A model generated the notes under the pieces. The model saw only the letters and a list, made by a program, of their open reading frames with translations, was not told the DNA's origin and did not search any database. From Plumapathes pennacea (taxonomy: Eukaryota; Cnidaria; Anthozoa; Antipatharia; Myriopathidae): 64,000 nt of DNA. Position numbers and translations under genes: made by a program. This document shows, piece by piece, positions 22,972 to 35,202 of the stretch; the first letter of the stretch is position 1; every line of letters begins with the position of its first letter. The stretch spans positions 5,009,001 through 5,073,000 of the forward strand of contig OZ038470.1 in NCBI GenBank assembly GCA_964036295.1, written 5' to 3'.

Positions 22972-25900
22972 TCAGAGTGTGCTCTTGGCATTACCAAATA
23001 TGGACTCCTGCACAAACAGTGCCACCAGTGAGATGACGAGGAAAAGCAATGAAGATGCCAGTTCCCAGGTCATTATAATCCCAAATATGGAAAAGCCAGT
23101 GCCCTTGATAACTTTCTCCAGATATGCAATGTACTTTTCAAAATTGAACTTCGCCTGTTTCCGGTTGTACTGCAATTTACCCACAATCCTAGCGGAGCTA
23201 AAAAGCACACTTTTCAGCCGTTCGGTGTTTTCTTTTGTATTGCTCGGTTTTAGGTTGTCTAGCCTTACTGGTCCATAGTCTGGCATGTGAATTGTCATAC
23301 GTGGACTTGACCGCGTCCCCAGGTACTTCCCGTCGGCAACGGAGGCCGTTTTTGCGCGAGGGCGTTGCGTAACGGTCGACATTTTTTTCGCGAGTATGTC
23401 GGCTTCGCTCTCAGAGTCCGAGGAGTCTTCCGGACGTTCGACCCATGCCCTCACGACCACAACTAAATACCTGCAAATAACACAACAAAGTTATGGTGTT
23501 AAACCTTAATTTGAGTCTTCTGTGAACTATTTGACCAAAAATAAACTTTTCTTCGCTCAGAAAATGTTTGGTACGAGTTGTATCCATCTAATCAAAGAGG
23601 GCAGTTCTGAGCCAATCAACAACCAGGAATACAAAGTCCATATGGCTTTGCGCTCCTCGTACGTTACTCTGTCGGCCATGTTGGATCAGAATTTGGCGCT
23701 CTTCACGTGTTCACCTTGTCAACGGCTGCTTGGAAACTCCAGTACGCACGCAGATCACTTCAGAAGGTAAGAGGATAAACTTATGCTGTTAAAGTATTGA
23801 GAAATGATGATTTTATGACAAAATAACTAGAGTAGTTCAGAAATTGTAACGCTTTATTAGTTCAGCAACCTAGCTAAACGCAATAACATTATCACAGAGC
23901 GATGCTTTTATCTCATAATCGGAACGCTGAAATAAAAAAGAAAAATTACGTCACACTGTAGTGGTTGTTCGATGAGAAGTTAGTCATTTCTCCTTACCAA
24001 TGATATTGCTGCGTTACCCATGAGGCAAGGCGAAGCGGGTATGCGGCCAGGGCCAATGGTAATAGCGCGTGCACGACGTATATAAAATAGCGGTTGATGA
24101 AGAGGAACACATAGGCGTTGACGGCCAGTGATATCAGCGTAGAAACCAGTAGCACCGCCAGGATGGACTGCAAACAATCAAATCCAAAGAGAAAAGAAGG
24201 GGAGAGGAGATATATTTGACATTAGCCTACTTCTCTTTCGGCACTATCCCGAAACTGAGAATACATGGAATAGATTGTGTTCTTGTCGGACCTATTCTGA
24301 TTCCGGAATGAACGGAATAGTATTCCGTCAATTCTGCTACCGATGGCGGGAAAATTGGGCGCGCGCACCGTCCCAGACTTCCGTGATCTTAGCGCGTGAA
24401 GTTTCGTCACGTCTGCTATTCTGATTTCGGAAAAACACAACTCTGTTCCTTTACTGATCACGACGGTTAAGGGCAACCAGTAAAGAAGGGTTCCTTACGA
24501 GTGACGCATTATAAAGTAAGGTATTTTAAATTCCATCACCCACTGCAGACCTCACCTTACACGCGGCTGAAGATTCTTTAACGAAGTTGACGCGTTCGTT
24601 GAAACTGATCAGAGCTTCTCGAAACGAAATAACGTTAGAACCACCTTTTTTCCGCAGTTGGTTTCGCATGCATTCTGCCGAGAAAAATACAGCTCAATAC
24701 AGGCAACACTGATATGAAATGGTGGAGACATGCTCTTGACTGAAGCGAGAAATGGGCCATTTCCAAGCTTGTTCCTGTATGACCTACCCTCCGTCCTTGG
24801 GTGGGGACGTTAAGCGGTTGACCTAGTCTCTCAACCTTCACTACCTCAATATGAAGGACTTTAAAAGAACTCATGCACTTCTCGAAAAGAACATGGGAAT
24901 TTCCCCACCGCTGTAATCTGCCCTCCACTACCATAACACTACTCAGAGATCATACACGAACCGACGTAGCGGCAACCAGAGGCGCCTTCAGTGCTTTCGG
25001 TTCGATCTCATACATGCCAATTACTGTTAAGCGCATTTGATCAAAATTCACATGGAATTTGCGCTATATAAATCCTGAATCATTATTTAGACGGATATGA
25101 AGACTTTTGCTTAATGTCTTGAAATATGCTTGGTACAACTACAACGAACCGTTTGTCACGTGCTATGAATCATGATGTGTCACGCATTTGAAGAACAGAG
25201 CAATAATTCAGGTGTTACGCAGGTATGCTGTCATGAGTCACGCACTCTAACCGTACCTTGGTACTCCATCATGGAGTATCCGGCCATCAACATAACGAAC
25301 ACGGGCACAGTCCAAAACAGACCGATTGCGTAGAAGATGTGAACTCCACTAATGAAGCGAAGGACGTGAAGAAATGCGACGCCAGCAGTAGGGAGGTTTT
25401 GTCCAAAGTCCACATGAGAAGCTTGGTCTTTTTGCATGATGCCGTACTGTAGGGACCCACCAACGATAGCAAACACTAGCAGCCAGTATGGAAGATTCTG
25501 CAGAAGAAGTGCAAGTGGTATTTTGTACAATATGGCTTATACGCCCGTCCGCCTTGAGTACTGAACTGATTTGGCGGGCAGTAAAAGACGGGCTTAAAGG
25601 TTAACGCATTCCAGATCTTCTTTCCTCGTATTTAGTACTTTTACTGCCATGTTCTTAAACAGAACGAAAATGCTGACCCCCACCCAATATTGTTAAAAAC
25701 TCATTTTACTGCAACTCGAATACTGCTGTTAGAACGTACCCATGGAGAGCTTTCGTTTGAGTTGTCACACCTTTACGTTTCATTTGACAGTTCAGGAGTT
25801 GGAAGTGAACACTGCTGTTAGAATGTACTCATTGAGAGCTTTCATTTGAGTGGTTACTCCTTTATGTTTCATGTGCGGATAGTTTGGGAGTTGGATGTGA

Positions 25901-26465
25901 ACATTTATATCATATTTTTTTTCATGTGAGACTTCATTTTTAGTGGACACGGATTACAGAGTACCTGACATTTAGTATAATGGACGATAAATTAAAGATT
26001 GTAAAGGACTTTAATATTTTGTTTACAACAAACCTTTGTTCCATCGCTGAGTTTCTTCAGGGTCTTGCGGTATTTCTTCTCTTCTTCAAGTTGCAGCAGT
26101 CCCGTTTGTAACCATGGTAATGTGCGTCTAATCACGACCCACGAACCACCACAGCAAACCAACCATTCTATGGCGCGAACCGACACCCAGGGATAGCCGT
26201 AGATCCTATACGCTTCATAAGCATCGTACATGAAATTTAACGCAATGTTCAGTAACCATAACAACAAGCCAAACACACTCAACTTCCGGTATTGCCCAGA
26301 ATTCAAATTTCCAATAAAGGCGGCCAGAAGAAGGACTGGGCTGATAACCTGATTGGCTGGCAATTTGCGCTGCCGCTTGTGGCCCAATCTCCTGTTGGCG
26401 TTCTCCTCGTCGACAAGCATTGGGTGCACGTGAACTACACGTGATTTACTCGTGCGCTGACCCAT
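22972..26465 (-). CDS. Multi-pass membrane protein, possible gustatory-receptor-like (Grl) 7TM protein
   Basis: Five exons close in frame to 486 residues: 26465-26034, 25497-25257, 24674-24556, 24167-23998 and 23470-22972, all GT-AG. No signal peptide; the N-terminus is basic (GHKRQRKLP). About seven hydrophobic segments: SPVLLLAAFIGNL, FGLLLWLLNIALNFMY, IEWLVCCGGSWVVI, LPYWLLVFAIVGG, YAIGLFWTVPVFVMLMAGY, ILAVLLVSTLISLAVNAYVF (with more after it) and IFGIIMTWELASSLLFLVIS. A long Ser/acid-rich and basic loop (ERPEDSSDSESEAD..) precedes the last helix. The pattern 'short loop with FNERVNF, then helix' before the sixth segment and a final helix ending LVALFVQ recall the insect gustatory receptor/Grl superfamily. 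That assignment is inference from topology and faint motifs. It could be another unrelated polytopic protein. The exon chain itself is well supported. Confidence 0.75.
24990..25090 (+). mobile_element. SINE/LINE 3'-end fragment
   Basis: GCGCATTTGATCAAAATTCA followed by TGGAATTTGCGCTATATAAA matches the segment at 44949-45005. The 'GCGC..ATATAAAT' hairpin is typical of 3' tails of non-LTR retroelements in invertebrates. It lies in intron 2 of the multi-pass protein gene. Only a short tail is recognisable. Confidence 0.5.
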
Positions 26466-26603
26466 GGGAAGGTCTCACCAGTGACCTGTCCTAGAGTGTG
26501 GAAAAGACCAAAAGTTCCTTACCCTTCTTTTTGTTCCAGTGTCTCTGTCTTTGCCCAAAGAAATCGATTGCTATCGTTTGAGAAATCAGCATCTTTTAGT
26601 TTT

Positions 26604-27190
26604 AACCCTTTTCACTCCCAAGCTCAAAATGCAGAAAACGTACAAGTGATGTAGTGATAATATTGATAAGCTAATCAGCTTTCGTTTGAGCAAGGGCTCA
26701 AATGGCAAATTCGCCATACTGTGTATAGTATATTTCTGATGAGAAACTGGAAGAGAACAGTTTAGGCAGAATAATCTTGGTTGAGTGTCAACTTCTAGTC
26801 TGAAGTGCCAGCCGTCACACGGGAGGGGGGGCATTGGGAGGAGACGGTTGACATTTCAGACTAATTAACTTCAATTCTCTCCTTCAGTTTTTCACCAGAG
26901 ACATATCACACAGTATGGAGATCTTGGGTTTTGATACCTTGCTCAAATGAAAGCTGATTGGATAGTCAGTCACTAACACTCTATTTTCCTCTTGAATGCT
27001 TGAGGGAGTCGATAGTGAATGGGTTAACTCTTTACGTCATGAGTCTTAAAAATACAAATTCTCCCTATCATTCGTGAAGAGACGGCATGGGTGACAAAGA
27101 GAGAATTCATAGTTTGATCAGCTATCTACTGTGCAAGAGATCAGATACTAAGTTCTCTATACCATATTGTATGTTCCTGCTTTGAAGTAG
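26604..27190. mobile_element. Cluster of degraded AACCCTTTCACTCCCA-family MITEs
   Basis: AACCCTTTTCACTCCCAAGC at about 26605, interior matches TTGATAAGCTAATCAGCTTT and CAAATTCGCC, then a second copy in the opposite orientation (AATTCTCTCCTTCAGTTTTT near 26872, ending AGTGAATGGGTTAA near 27026) running directly into a third (TTAACTCTTTACGTCATGAG). The copies are diverged and abut each other, so insertion next to or into an older copy is likely. Confidence 0.65.
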
Positions 27191-28167
27191 TTGTTATTGC
27201 AGAACTCTTTTTGATGCTTTGACAGATTATGTAATGAGTGAATCAAGCAGCAGCTCCGCAGGTCGGGAAACTATTCAGTCGGTTGAAATATGGATGCTTT
27301 ATCCAGCTTAGGTTGATTTATGCAACTATAGATTATAGGCTTATATCTTGTGTGAAGCACTGAGTCAGGGTTAAGCTCATCCGTTTCACTGGGTGTAATA
27401 TATCAACAAACATACGAACAACTGATTGTTTTACTCCGCGCACCGAGAAACAGTCCTTGTGGCTGTATCTCCGCATGAACTAATCAGTATTGGCGTTTAG
27501 ATTAAGAACATGTCGAAGGCGGTAAATCTCGAGCAGTGAGAACTCTTGGTCTTGTGTTTGCGTTGCTATTCAAAACCTCCTAAACCTGAAACTAGCACAT
27601 CCAATTCTGGTTTTGGGTGGCTGATTCGTTCACGGGCTTTTAAGAAATTAAAATTGCTACCCGCATGCACTCAAAGCTGTCTGGACGAGAGTGGGAACTT
27701 GTTTACTAAACGTCAAAGAAGTTCGTAGCTCAGCAACCATAGAATCAAATCGCACATAGTATGCAGATACTATCTCCTGACGCACCTTGGGAAGCTATTT
27801 CCCTACCCTCGGCAAAGTTGCGTTAGTGTACATTGGATGTTGGATGTGGAGGGGAGGCAGACAAATCATCAACCAAAGGCAACCGCGCCAACGTGAAGTA
27901 AACAATCAATGCAAGGGTTTTCAGCTTTGCATAATTACTTTTGTTTATGAAGCTGTCGGCATGTTACCCAAATAATTACCGCCGCAAAGACTAACGACGC
28001 CAACAATGGATTTGAGCCAACACAATGAAGTTCTCATACAAAAACCAGAAAACCAGAGTGATTGCTTTGATTACAATGGTGTTGTTATTTATTAATTTGT
28101 AACTGAAGATCAAGAGAACGAGAGAGAAACGGCGAAAGACGGACGAACCGAAAGATTCCCGAGTGAT

Positions 28168-28170
<3 letters not shown>

Positions 28171-28214
<44 letters not shown>
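28171..28214. repeat. (GT)n microsatellite
   Basis: About 22 perfect GT dinucleotides. Confidence 0.95.
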
Positions 28215-28217
<3 letters not shown>

Positions 28218-28737
28218 ATGATTCGCTATAGACAAAGGGGGGCTCCGCTCGAACAGGGATCCCTTTTCAACCCTCGGGTATAACAAAGGTTATAGAAAAA
28301 GAATCCCTTTGGTGTCTTAAAGGGTCGATGAGAAAGGCTGGTCAAAGGAAAATCATAGTGGCCGTCCTCGTCCCTGGATTTGCAAAAGTCACGTTGTCGA
28401 GTCATCTGCGTGCGTTTTTCTCTAGACGTCTTCCCGTTTAATTCATAAAAGGGGGACAATTTTTCACTGGAGCTATATAAAAGGGCCAAGGCGCGTGGTC
28501 ACTGCTGAGCTGTAATGCGGCTTCCTTTTCAAGAAGTTTTCAAACGACTTATTGATATCAATTGAAAAAAGGCTTTCATTGTCACATCCTTTCTTAGCTC
28601 GTTGATCTTTTGCTCCAGATCTTCTTTTATCGCCTTTCGCCCTTCCGCTCCCGCATTGCCAAGACTTGACGTATATTTAGTGCACGTGTTCGCTCGAACT
28701 TTCGGCAGTTTGTTTCTACGTGGTACGAAGCCCGGAA

Positions 28738-28763
28738 GGGGGGGGGGGGGAGGGGGGGGGGAG
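28738..28763. repeat. G-rich homopolymer tract
   Basis: A run of about 25 bases almost entirely G, interrupted by single A residues. It has the composition of a potential G-quadruplex. Confidence 0.8.
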
Positions 28764-29049
28764 AGGGTACTCTATAGGAATTTGGGTAGGGGGGTTTAGC
28801 TGACTCTATAAAACCCTGACCCTATTCAAGACACAAAAATGTAAGTTTTGCTACCCTGTCTACGACAAAGTGCTCTAATTTGATACCCTGTTTTTAATAT
28901 TCCAGTCAGTGAGATAAGTTAGCCTGCGTTGCACACGTTTCCACTGAAGGATGCGAAGAAATCGCGCGAAAAAATGGCGAGTGCAAAAAATGTGTAGAGC
29001 CAGCAATTTAAAATCTTCCACAGAACCTGTTTCGATTGTATGGTGTGGT

Positions 29050-30110
29050 CTAAAGATTTGAATGAAACAGTTTGCAAAATGATGACGTCACACATTGTGT
29101 TACCAACAGCTCTTTCAAGGGACAGTTGTCCCGCATTCCACTGATGCATAGCAGTTGGGACAGCGACCTCCAGGTCTGTGTAATAAAAATTGAATGCGGA
29201 ACTCCTACAAAGGTTGTCGGGGTGAATGTGCCACAAGTCACGCTCGTGCCGCCTGTAATCAAACAAGGAAATTAATTTCTCCATCGCGTTTTACTGAAAT
29301 TGAACTGTTTATTATACCTGTGCGACCTATTTAGACGACTTATCTCGTAGTACGTGAAATGCGCAAGAGTTTTACGATGAGTGTATATTGCACGACATCA
29401 TCCTTAGTGAAGCTTTACTTGCATTCAAATTTCACTTAAACAGAAACAATTCTGCTCAAAATACAAGCCACATTTTTCTTTTTTCTTTTCTGTTTTTTTT
29501 TTTTTTTTTTTTTTTTTTTGTGGACTTGATTGTTTAAAGGTATAAACTTTCGGCCAGTTTCTTCACGGAACGCGGAGAAAAAAAGTTGAATCCGAAACAT
29601 TGAAGGTGGATGCCTTTGAATCGAAGATATCAGGAAACACGCAATGAACCGGATATTTAACTACACACAGGCAATTACTAAGGAGTTTTGAGCATACTGA
29701 TTTTTGTACCAGCGTCGCTCTCGTCGAGTGTTAGATTTGTTATATTCCAAAGATAAAGGAAGATTTCGCTACAGTTCTGAGTGTGGTTGTGTTTCGTCAA
29801 ATTCGGATTTATCGCACGAGTTACCGTACGACGTCCTGAAGTGGCAGTAATCTTTTTCATGGGAAAGAGAATCACAATTTGGTTTCATATTGCTCGAGTT
29901 TTCTATCGGATTCGGTATCTCTAGAGGTTGCGCAACTTATAGACTTTCTCTGTAACAAATGAAATTTGTGACAATTTTCTTTGTAAGGTTTTCGCACCGT
30001 TCGAGAATATGAGTATGATTTATGAATACTTGCACGATGTCATATCGTTACTGAAAACAAAGTACTTAATAAAACGTTCACGCACGGGTGAAAGCACAAG
30101 TACCTGCACT
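29050..30110 (+). repeat. Duplicated promoter/intron block (copy 1)
   Basis: This stretch, upstream of the EGF/TLDc gene, is a diverged copy of DNA also present at about 43.0-44.17 kb and 50.4-51.2 kb. Shared landmarks in the same order are ACAGCTCTTTCAAGGGACAG with GCATTCCACTGATGCATAGC, the GGTTTTACTGAA..TTATTATA segment, the GCTACAGTTCTGAGTGTGGT block, and TTCACGCAC followed by GTGAAAGCA just before exon 1. The proximal promoter of the EGF/TLDc gene is therefore part of a locally multiplied unit. Confidence 0.7.
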
Positions 30111-30150
30111 AAAGCCGCGAGCAACGCAAGTGAAAGTGTAGGCAGAAAAC

Positions 30151-33100
30151 ATGTCTAGAGCGAAGACAGACAGCACAACGCGAACGCAAACAAAGCGAAA
30201 CACAGCGAAAAGGAAAACCAAGTATAGACCGCAGATACACCCAGACACTCCTCCGGGAGCTGAAGCAAGGACGAAGAGGACGTTAACCAATATTTCACGT
30301 CGTGCTATAACTATTTCAGTTTGCGTTGCAATTGTAGTTGTGGCTGCTATAATTTTCTCGGGCGTATATGTGCCAAAAATGATGGAAAATGCCAGAGGAA
30401 GTATGTTTTGCGAGTACTTTTTTGTTTGTTTGTTTTTACTCTTATGTAAATCTGTTTTCTCGCTCCCATTTCCTTTTAGTACGTTCTTTAACCAGGAGTC
30501 TCGTTTTAACCTCAGAAACAAGCGGGAGAAACGCTGGAGACCAAGTTGGTAAGTACTGACCCAGATGTGTTCTCCTGTGTATATATTGTATATATGCATG
30601 TTTGTGGAGTGACCGTACTTGGTTATTGGTTTACTGCTATTTGACTGCCGTAACTGATATTTTTGGTCGGTTGTGAAGTCGCGTTGAATCGATTGTCTGG
30701 ACCGAGTTTCCACTCTCTCTACATTCCAAAAGTTGTTATCCTGTTGTGGGTGAAGACATTCTGCTGGTTAGAAATATGGTCTCTTATGTTTTACAGCGTA
30801 TTTTTTGTAAAGTTGATGTTGTAAGTTTTGGACATTTGCCCTTTTGCTTTATTGTGTCGCATCTCTTGATAAACACTTTGTCCGCATTCTTCCGTAACTG
30901 CAACAGTTCTCGTAAGGGCGTCCTGCATTCCACTGATGCATAGCAACCGCGACTAAGAACCCTGGGGCGAAGAAAAAGTTACAGCATGTGAAATACACTT
31001 GTAGATATTTATTGAATTAGCCCCAAGATTGCAACCTAACTGACCGTTGTAGCAGTCATATAAAGGCTGGAAGCAGCAACGTTTATCTGGGCGCTCGCAA
31101 ATAACCCATGTTTTTACATCAGTTTCCAAGCATTTGCACTTTTTTTTTTTTTTTTTTTTTTTTGTACATAGACACCACTACAAAAACAAGTTATATTACA
31201 ACAGCAACGAGCAGGGAGTCCATTCCTGGAACAAAATCCAGTGTGGTCTTCGTATCTCCGACCTCAACAACTGAACTGAAGACAAGTGTAATAGCATTGC
31301 CAGGTTTGTGAACACATAAACAGCGATCTCTGCTTGTAGATCTACTCAAAATGGCCTCTCCATAACGATTCCCCGGCCCGTGATTAAACTACAGGAATTC
31401 AGATCAAATTACTCAGACACGTTTCCCATGCTGGTTATTGTTGGCCAGTGCTCGACATTAAGGTTTTAGGTTGGTTGCCCTTCAGACTGTAGATTGACTT
31501 CAAGCAATAGAAAGTTTCATAATTTCTAGTTGCCCGGCCCAGAATTTACCTGCCCGACCAAAAGTTTTGGTTGCCCCGGGCAAGCGGGCAACCGTTAATG
31601 TCGAGCGCTGTTGGTTCGTGTTGGTCTTGTCCATTTGTGTCGATATTTAGTTCATGTCGCCGAATTTAGTCTGTGTTTTTTCATGGTATCTCTTGAATGC
31701 CCTGTTCGTGCATTCACAGACGTTCAAAGGGTTATTCAATGATAAAATTCTGGAGAGCTAAATATTAAAATAGCGCTTCAACCCCGTTTTATGTGAAGAT
31801 GTAGATGAGTGCAAAGGAAACCAACACAACTGCTCTTCAAACGCCACTTGCCATAACACTGATGACTCATATCAGTGCAAGTGTAAGAGCGGTTACCAAG
31901 GAGATGGGATAAATTGCACAGGTAAAACTAAGGTTGTTTCTGTTTGTCATTTTTTGTTGTCCATTTATTAATGTACGTCCCGTTTTAAAGCTGAATATAT
32001 ACAATGAATGTTTTGGGCTAAGTACGTCGATGCTTGCTGTGCTGTCTTTGGTGATAACTTTAGACAAGAGTCCACCGATTGACATGAGTAAAATTGAGCA
32101 TAGGAACGTTACATACAGAATGAATGAATGCAGATCAGGTTCGTAACTTTAACGACATTAATATCGACATTTGAAGAGCAAACAGCGTTTGTCACCAGAA
32201 ATATATGTCAGCAAGCTGCTACCAAAAATTGAAGAAGCCGTCGTATTGCTCTCGATACTGAGTTATTATCGACTAAACTTCCATGTATTATATTCTTCTA
32301 AGTGATACGTAGTTTTCGTCGCCAAGTTTATTCTGTTTTCTCGTGATATTGTTTTGCTGTTTGTTCGTGCGTTTTATGTGAAGATGTGGACGAGTGCGTA
32401 GAAAACAAACACAACTGTTCTTCAAACGCCACTTGCCAAAACACTGGTGGATCGTTCAGGTGCAAGTGTAACAACGGTTACGAAGGAGACGGGATAAATT
32501 GCACAGGTAAATGTATATTTATTGTCTCTTCTTTTTTGAAACAACTGTCCTTTTAAGTAAAAAGGAATAGTTGGGGTGTTAGCGTTACATTAATTGACGG
32601 GATTTTAATTAGGAATGCAAATCACATTACTCAGAGACTTTTCTCATCACAATTGGAGCTCATCCTGTGGTTTTCCTGAATGTTAACAATTTTTCCCGGT
32701 TTGATTAACATTATGAAGATGTAAACGAGTGTAAAGGAAACAAACACACCTGCTCTTCGAACGCCACTTGTCATAACACTGATGGTTCATTCAACTGCAA
32801 GTGTAACAGCGGTTACCAAGGAGGCGGGATGAATTGTACAGGTAAAACTAAAATTGTTTTTGTTTGTCTTTTTTTAGAGCTGTTGACACGTTTGTTTTTA
32901 GTTAAATTACGTCGATGCTTTCTGTCTGGAGGAGTTTTTTGTGATCTTTTTTCCGTTTTTGATAATAAAACTCGTGATTACTGAATATAAAATCGTCTTA
33001 TCCCGTTTTATGTGAAGATGTAGACGAGTGCACAGAAAACAAACACAACTGCTCTTCAAACGCCACTTGCCATAACAATTATGGTTCATTCAACTGCAAG

Positions 33101-35112
33101 TGTAACAGCGGTTACCAAGGAGACGGAATAATATGCACAGGTAAATCTATTCTTATAATAAATACTATTTTTCGCCGAGTTTACTCATTGTTTTTTGTGA
33201 TCTTTGTTAGTTTCTGTTCGAACATTACAGGCGTTCGATCATGGAACTCCGTTCCAGCTAATTACGTGACAGCTAAATATTTAAATCGTTTTATCCCGTT
33301 TTATGTGAAGATGTAGACGAGTGCACAGAAAACAAACACAACTGCTCTTCAAACGCCACTTGTCATAACACTGATGGTTCATTCAACTGCAAGTGTAAGA
33401 GCGGTTACCAAGGAGACGGGATAAATTGCACAGGTAATTAAATTTGTTTGTGTTTGTGTTTATCTTTTTGTCCTTTAATCAATGGACATTCCGTTTTTAG
33501 AGGTGAATATACAGTGTTTGTTTTGGGCTAAGTAAGAAGGAGTTTTTCCTGTTATTTTTTTGTGAACTTTCTTACTGTACTTGATTGTGAAATTCTTGAG
33601 AACTGAATATTTAAATTGTTTTATCCCGTTTTATGTGAAGATGTAGACGAGTGCACAGAAAACAAACACAACTGCTCTTCAAACGCCACTTGTCATAACA
33701 CTGATGGTTCATTCAACTGCAAGTGTAACAGCGGCTACCAGGGAGATGGAATAATGTGCACAGGTAAATTCATCTTTTATGATAAATACTTTTTTTCGCC
33801 GAGTTTACCTTCTTTTCTCGTTATCTTTGTTTTGTGTTCGAACATTACAGGCGTTCGATGGAACTCGTGAGAAGTAAATATTAAAATCGTTTTTTCCCCG
33901 TTTTATGTGAAGATGTAGACGAGTGCACAGAAAACAAACACAACTGTTCTTCAAACGCCACTTGTCATAACACTGATGGTTCATTCAACTGCAAGTGTAA
34001 CATCGGTTACCAAGGAGACGGGATAATATGCACAGGTAAATCTATTCTTATAATAAATACTATTTTTCGCCGAGTTTACTCATTGCTTTTTGTGATCTTT
34101 GTTTGTCTGTTCGAACATTACAGGCGTTCGATCATGGAACTCAGTTCCAGCTAATTACGTGACGGCTAAATATTAAAATTGCTTTATCTCGTTTTATGTG
34201 AAGACATAGACGAGTGCACAGAAAACAAACACAACTGCTCTTCAAACGCCACTTGTCATAACACTGATGGTTCGTTCAACTGCAAGTGTAAGAGCGGTTA
34301 CCAAGGAGACGGGATAAATTGCACAGGTAATTAAATTTGTTTGTGTTTGTGTTTGTGTTTATCTTTTTGTCCTTTAATTAATGGACATTCCGTTTTTAGA
34401 GGTGAATATACAGTGTTTGTTTTGGGCTAAGTAAGAAGGAGTTTTTCCTGTTATTTTTTCGTGAACTTTCTTACCGTACTTGATTGTGAAATTCTTGAGA
34501 ACTGAATATTTAAATTGTTTTATCCCGTTTTATGTGAAGATGTAGACGAGTGCAAGGAAAACAAACACAATTGTTCTTCAAACGCTACTTGCCATAACAA
34601 TTATGGTTTATTCAACTGCAAGTGTAACAGCGGCTACCAGGGAGACGGAATAATGTGCACAGGTAAGATTGTTTTTGTTTTTGTTTCCTTGAACTCGATT
34701 GTGTCTTTTATGTTCTTTCCCTTGTCTTCGATGCTTGTACACCGTTGGTACAGAAATATTTTGGGATACTAACAGTACTGATGGAACATTAGATATTTTC
34801 CAGAGACTGTCTACATTGCAATTGTTGAAGTTTGTGTTTTTCTTCTCTTCAAATGTCGCTTGTCCGCCATTATGCAGCTGCTGATATGTAGCATTTGTCA
34901 CTGAATTTAGTCTGTGGTTATTTTCCCCATTTTTATGATTATTCATGAAGATGTAGACGAGTGTAAAGGAAACAAACACAACTGCTCTTCAAACGCCACT
35001 TGTCATAACAGTCATGGTTCATTCAACTGCAAGTGTAACAGCGGTTACCAAGGAGATGGAATTAACTGCACGGGTAACTAAAGTTGTTTCTGTAACTTGT
35101 TTCTGTAGCTTG

Positions 35113-35202
<90 letters not shown>

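Larger units (their letters stand above)
26466..28918. other. Gene-free repeat-rich stretch
   Basis: No coding exon recognised. Two or three degraded copies of the AACCCTTTCACTCCCA MITE lie at about 26604-26775, 26868-27026 and 27026-27190. A (GT)n microsatellite is at 28171-28214 and a G-rich tract at 28738-28763. The rest is unassigned. Confidence 0.55.

Noticed and set aside
28919-29284. 121-residue minus-strand open frame
   Set aside because: It overlaps a duplicated non-coding block found near 50.4 kb, where the frame is not kept. No homology recognised.
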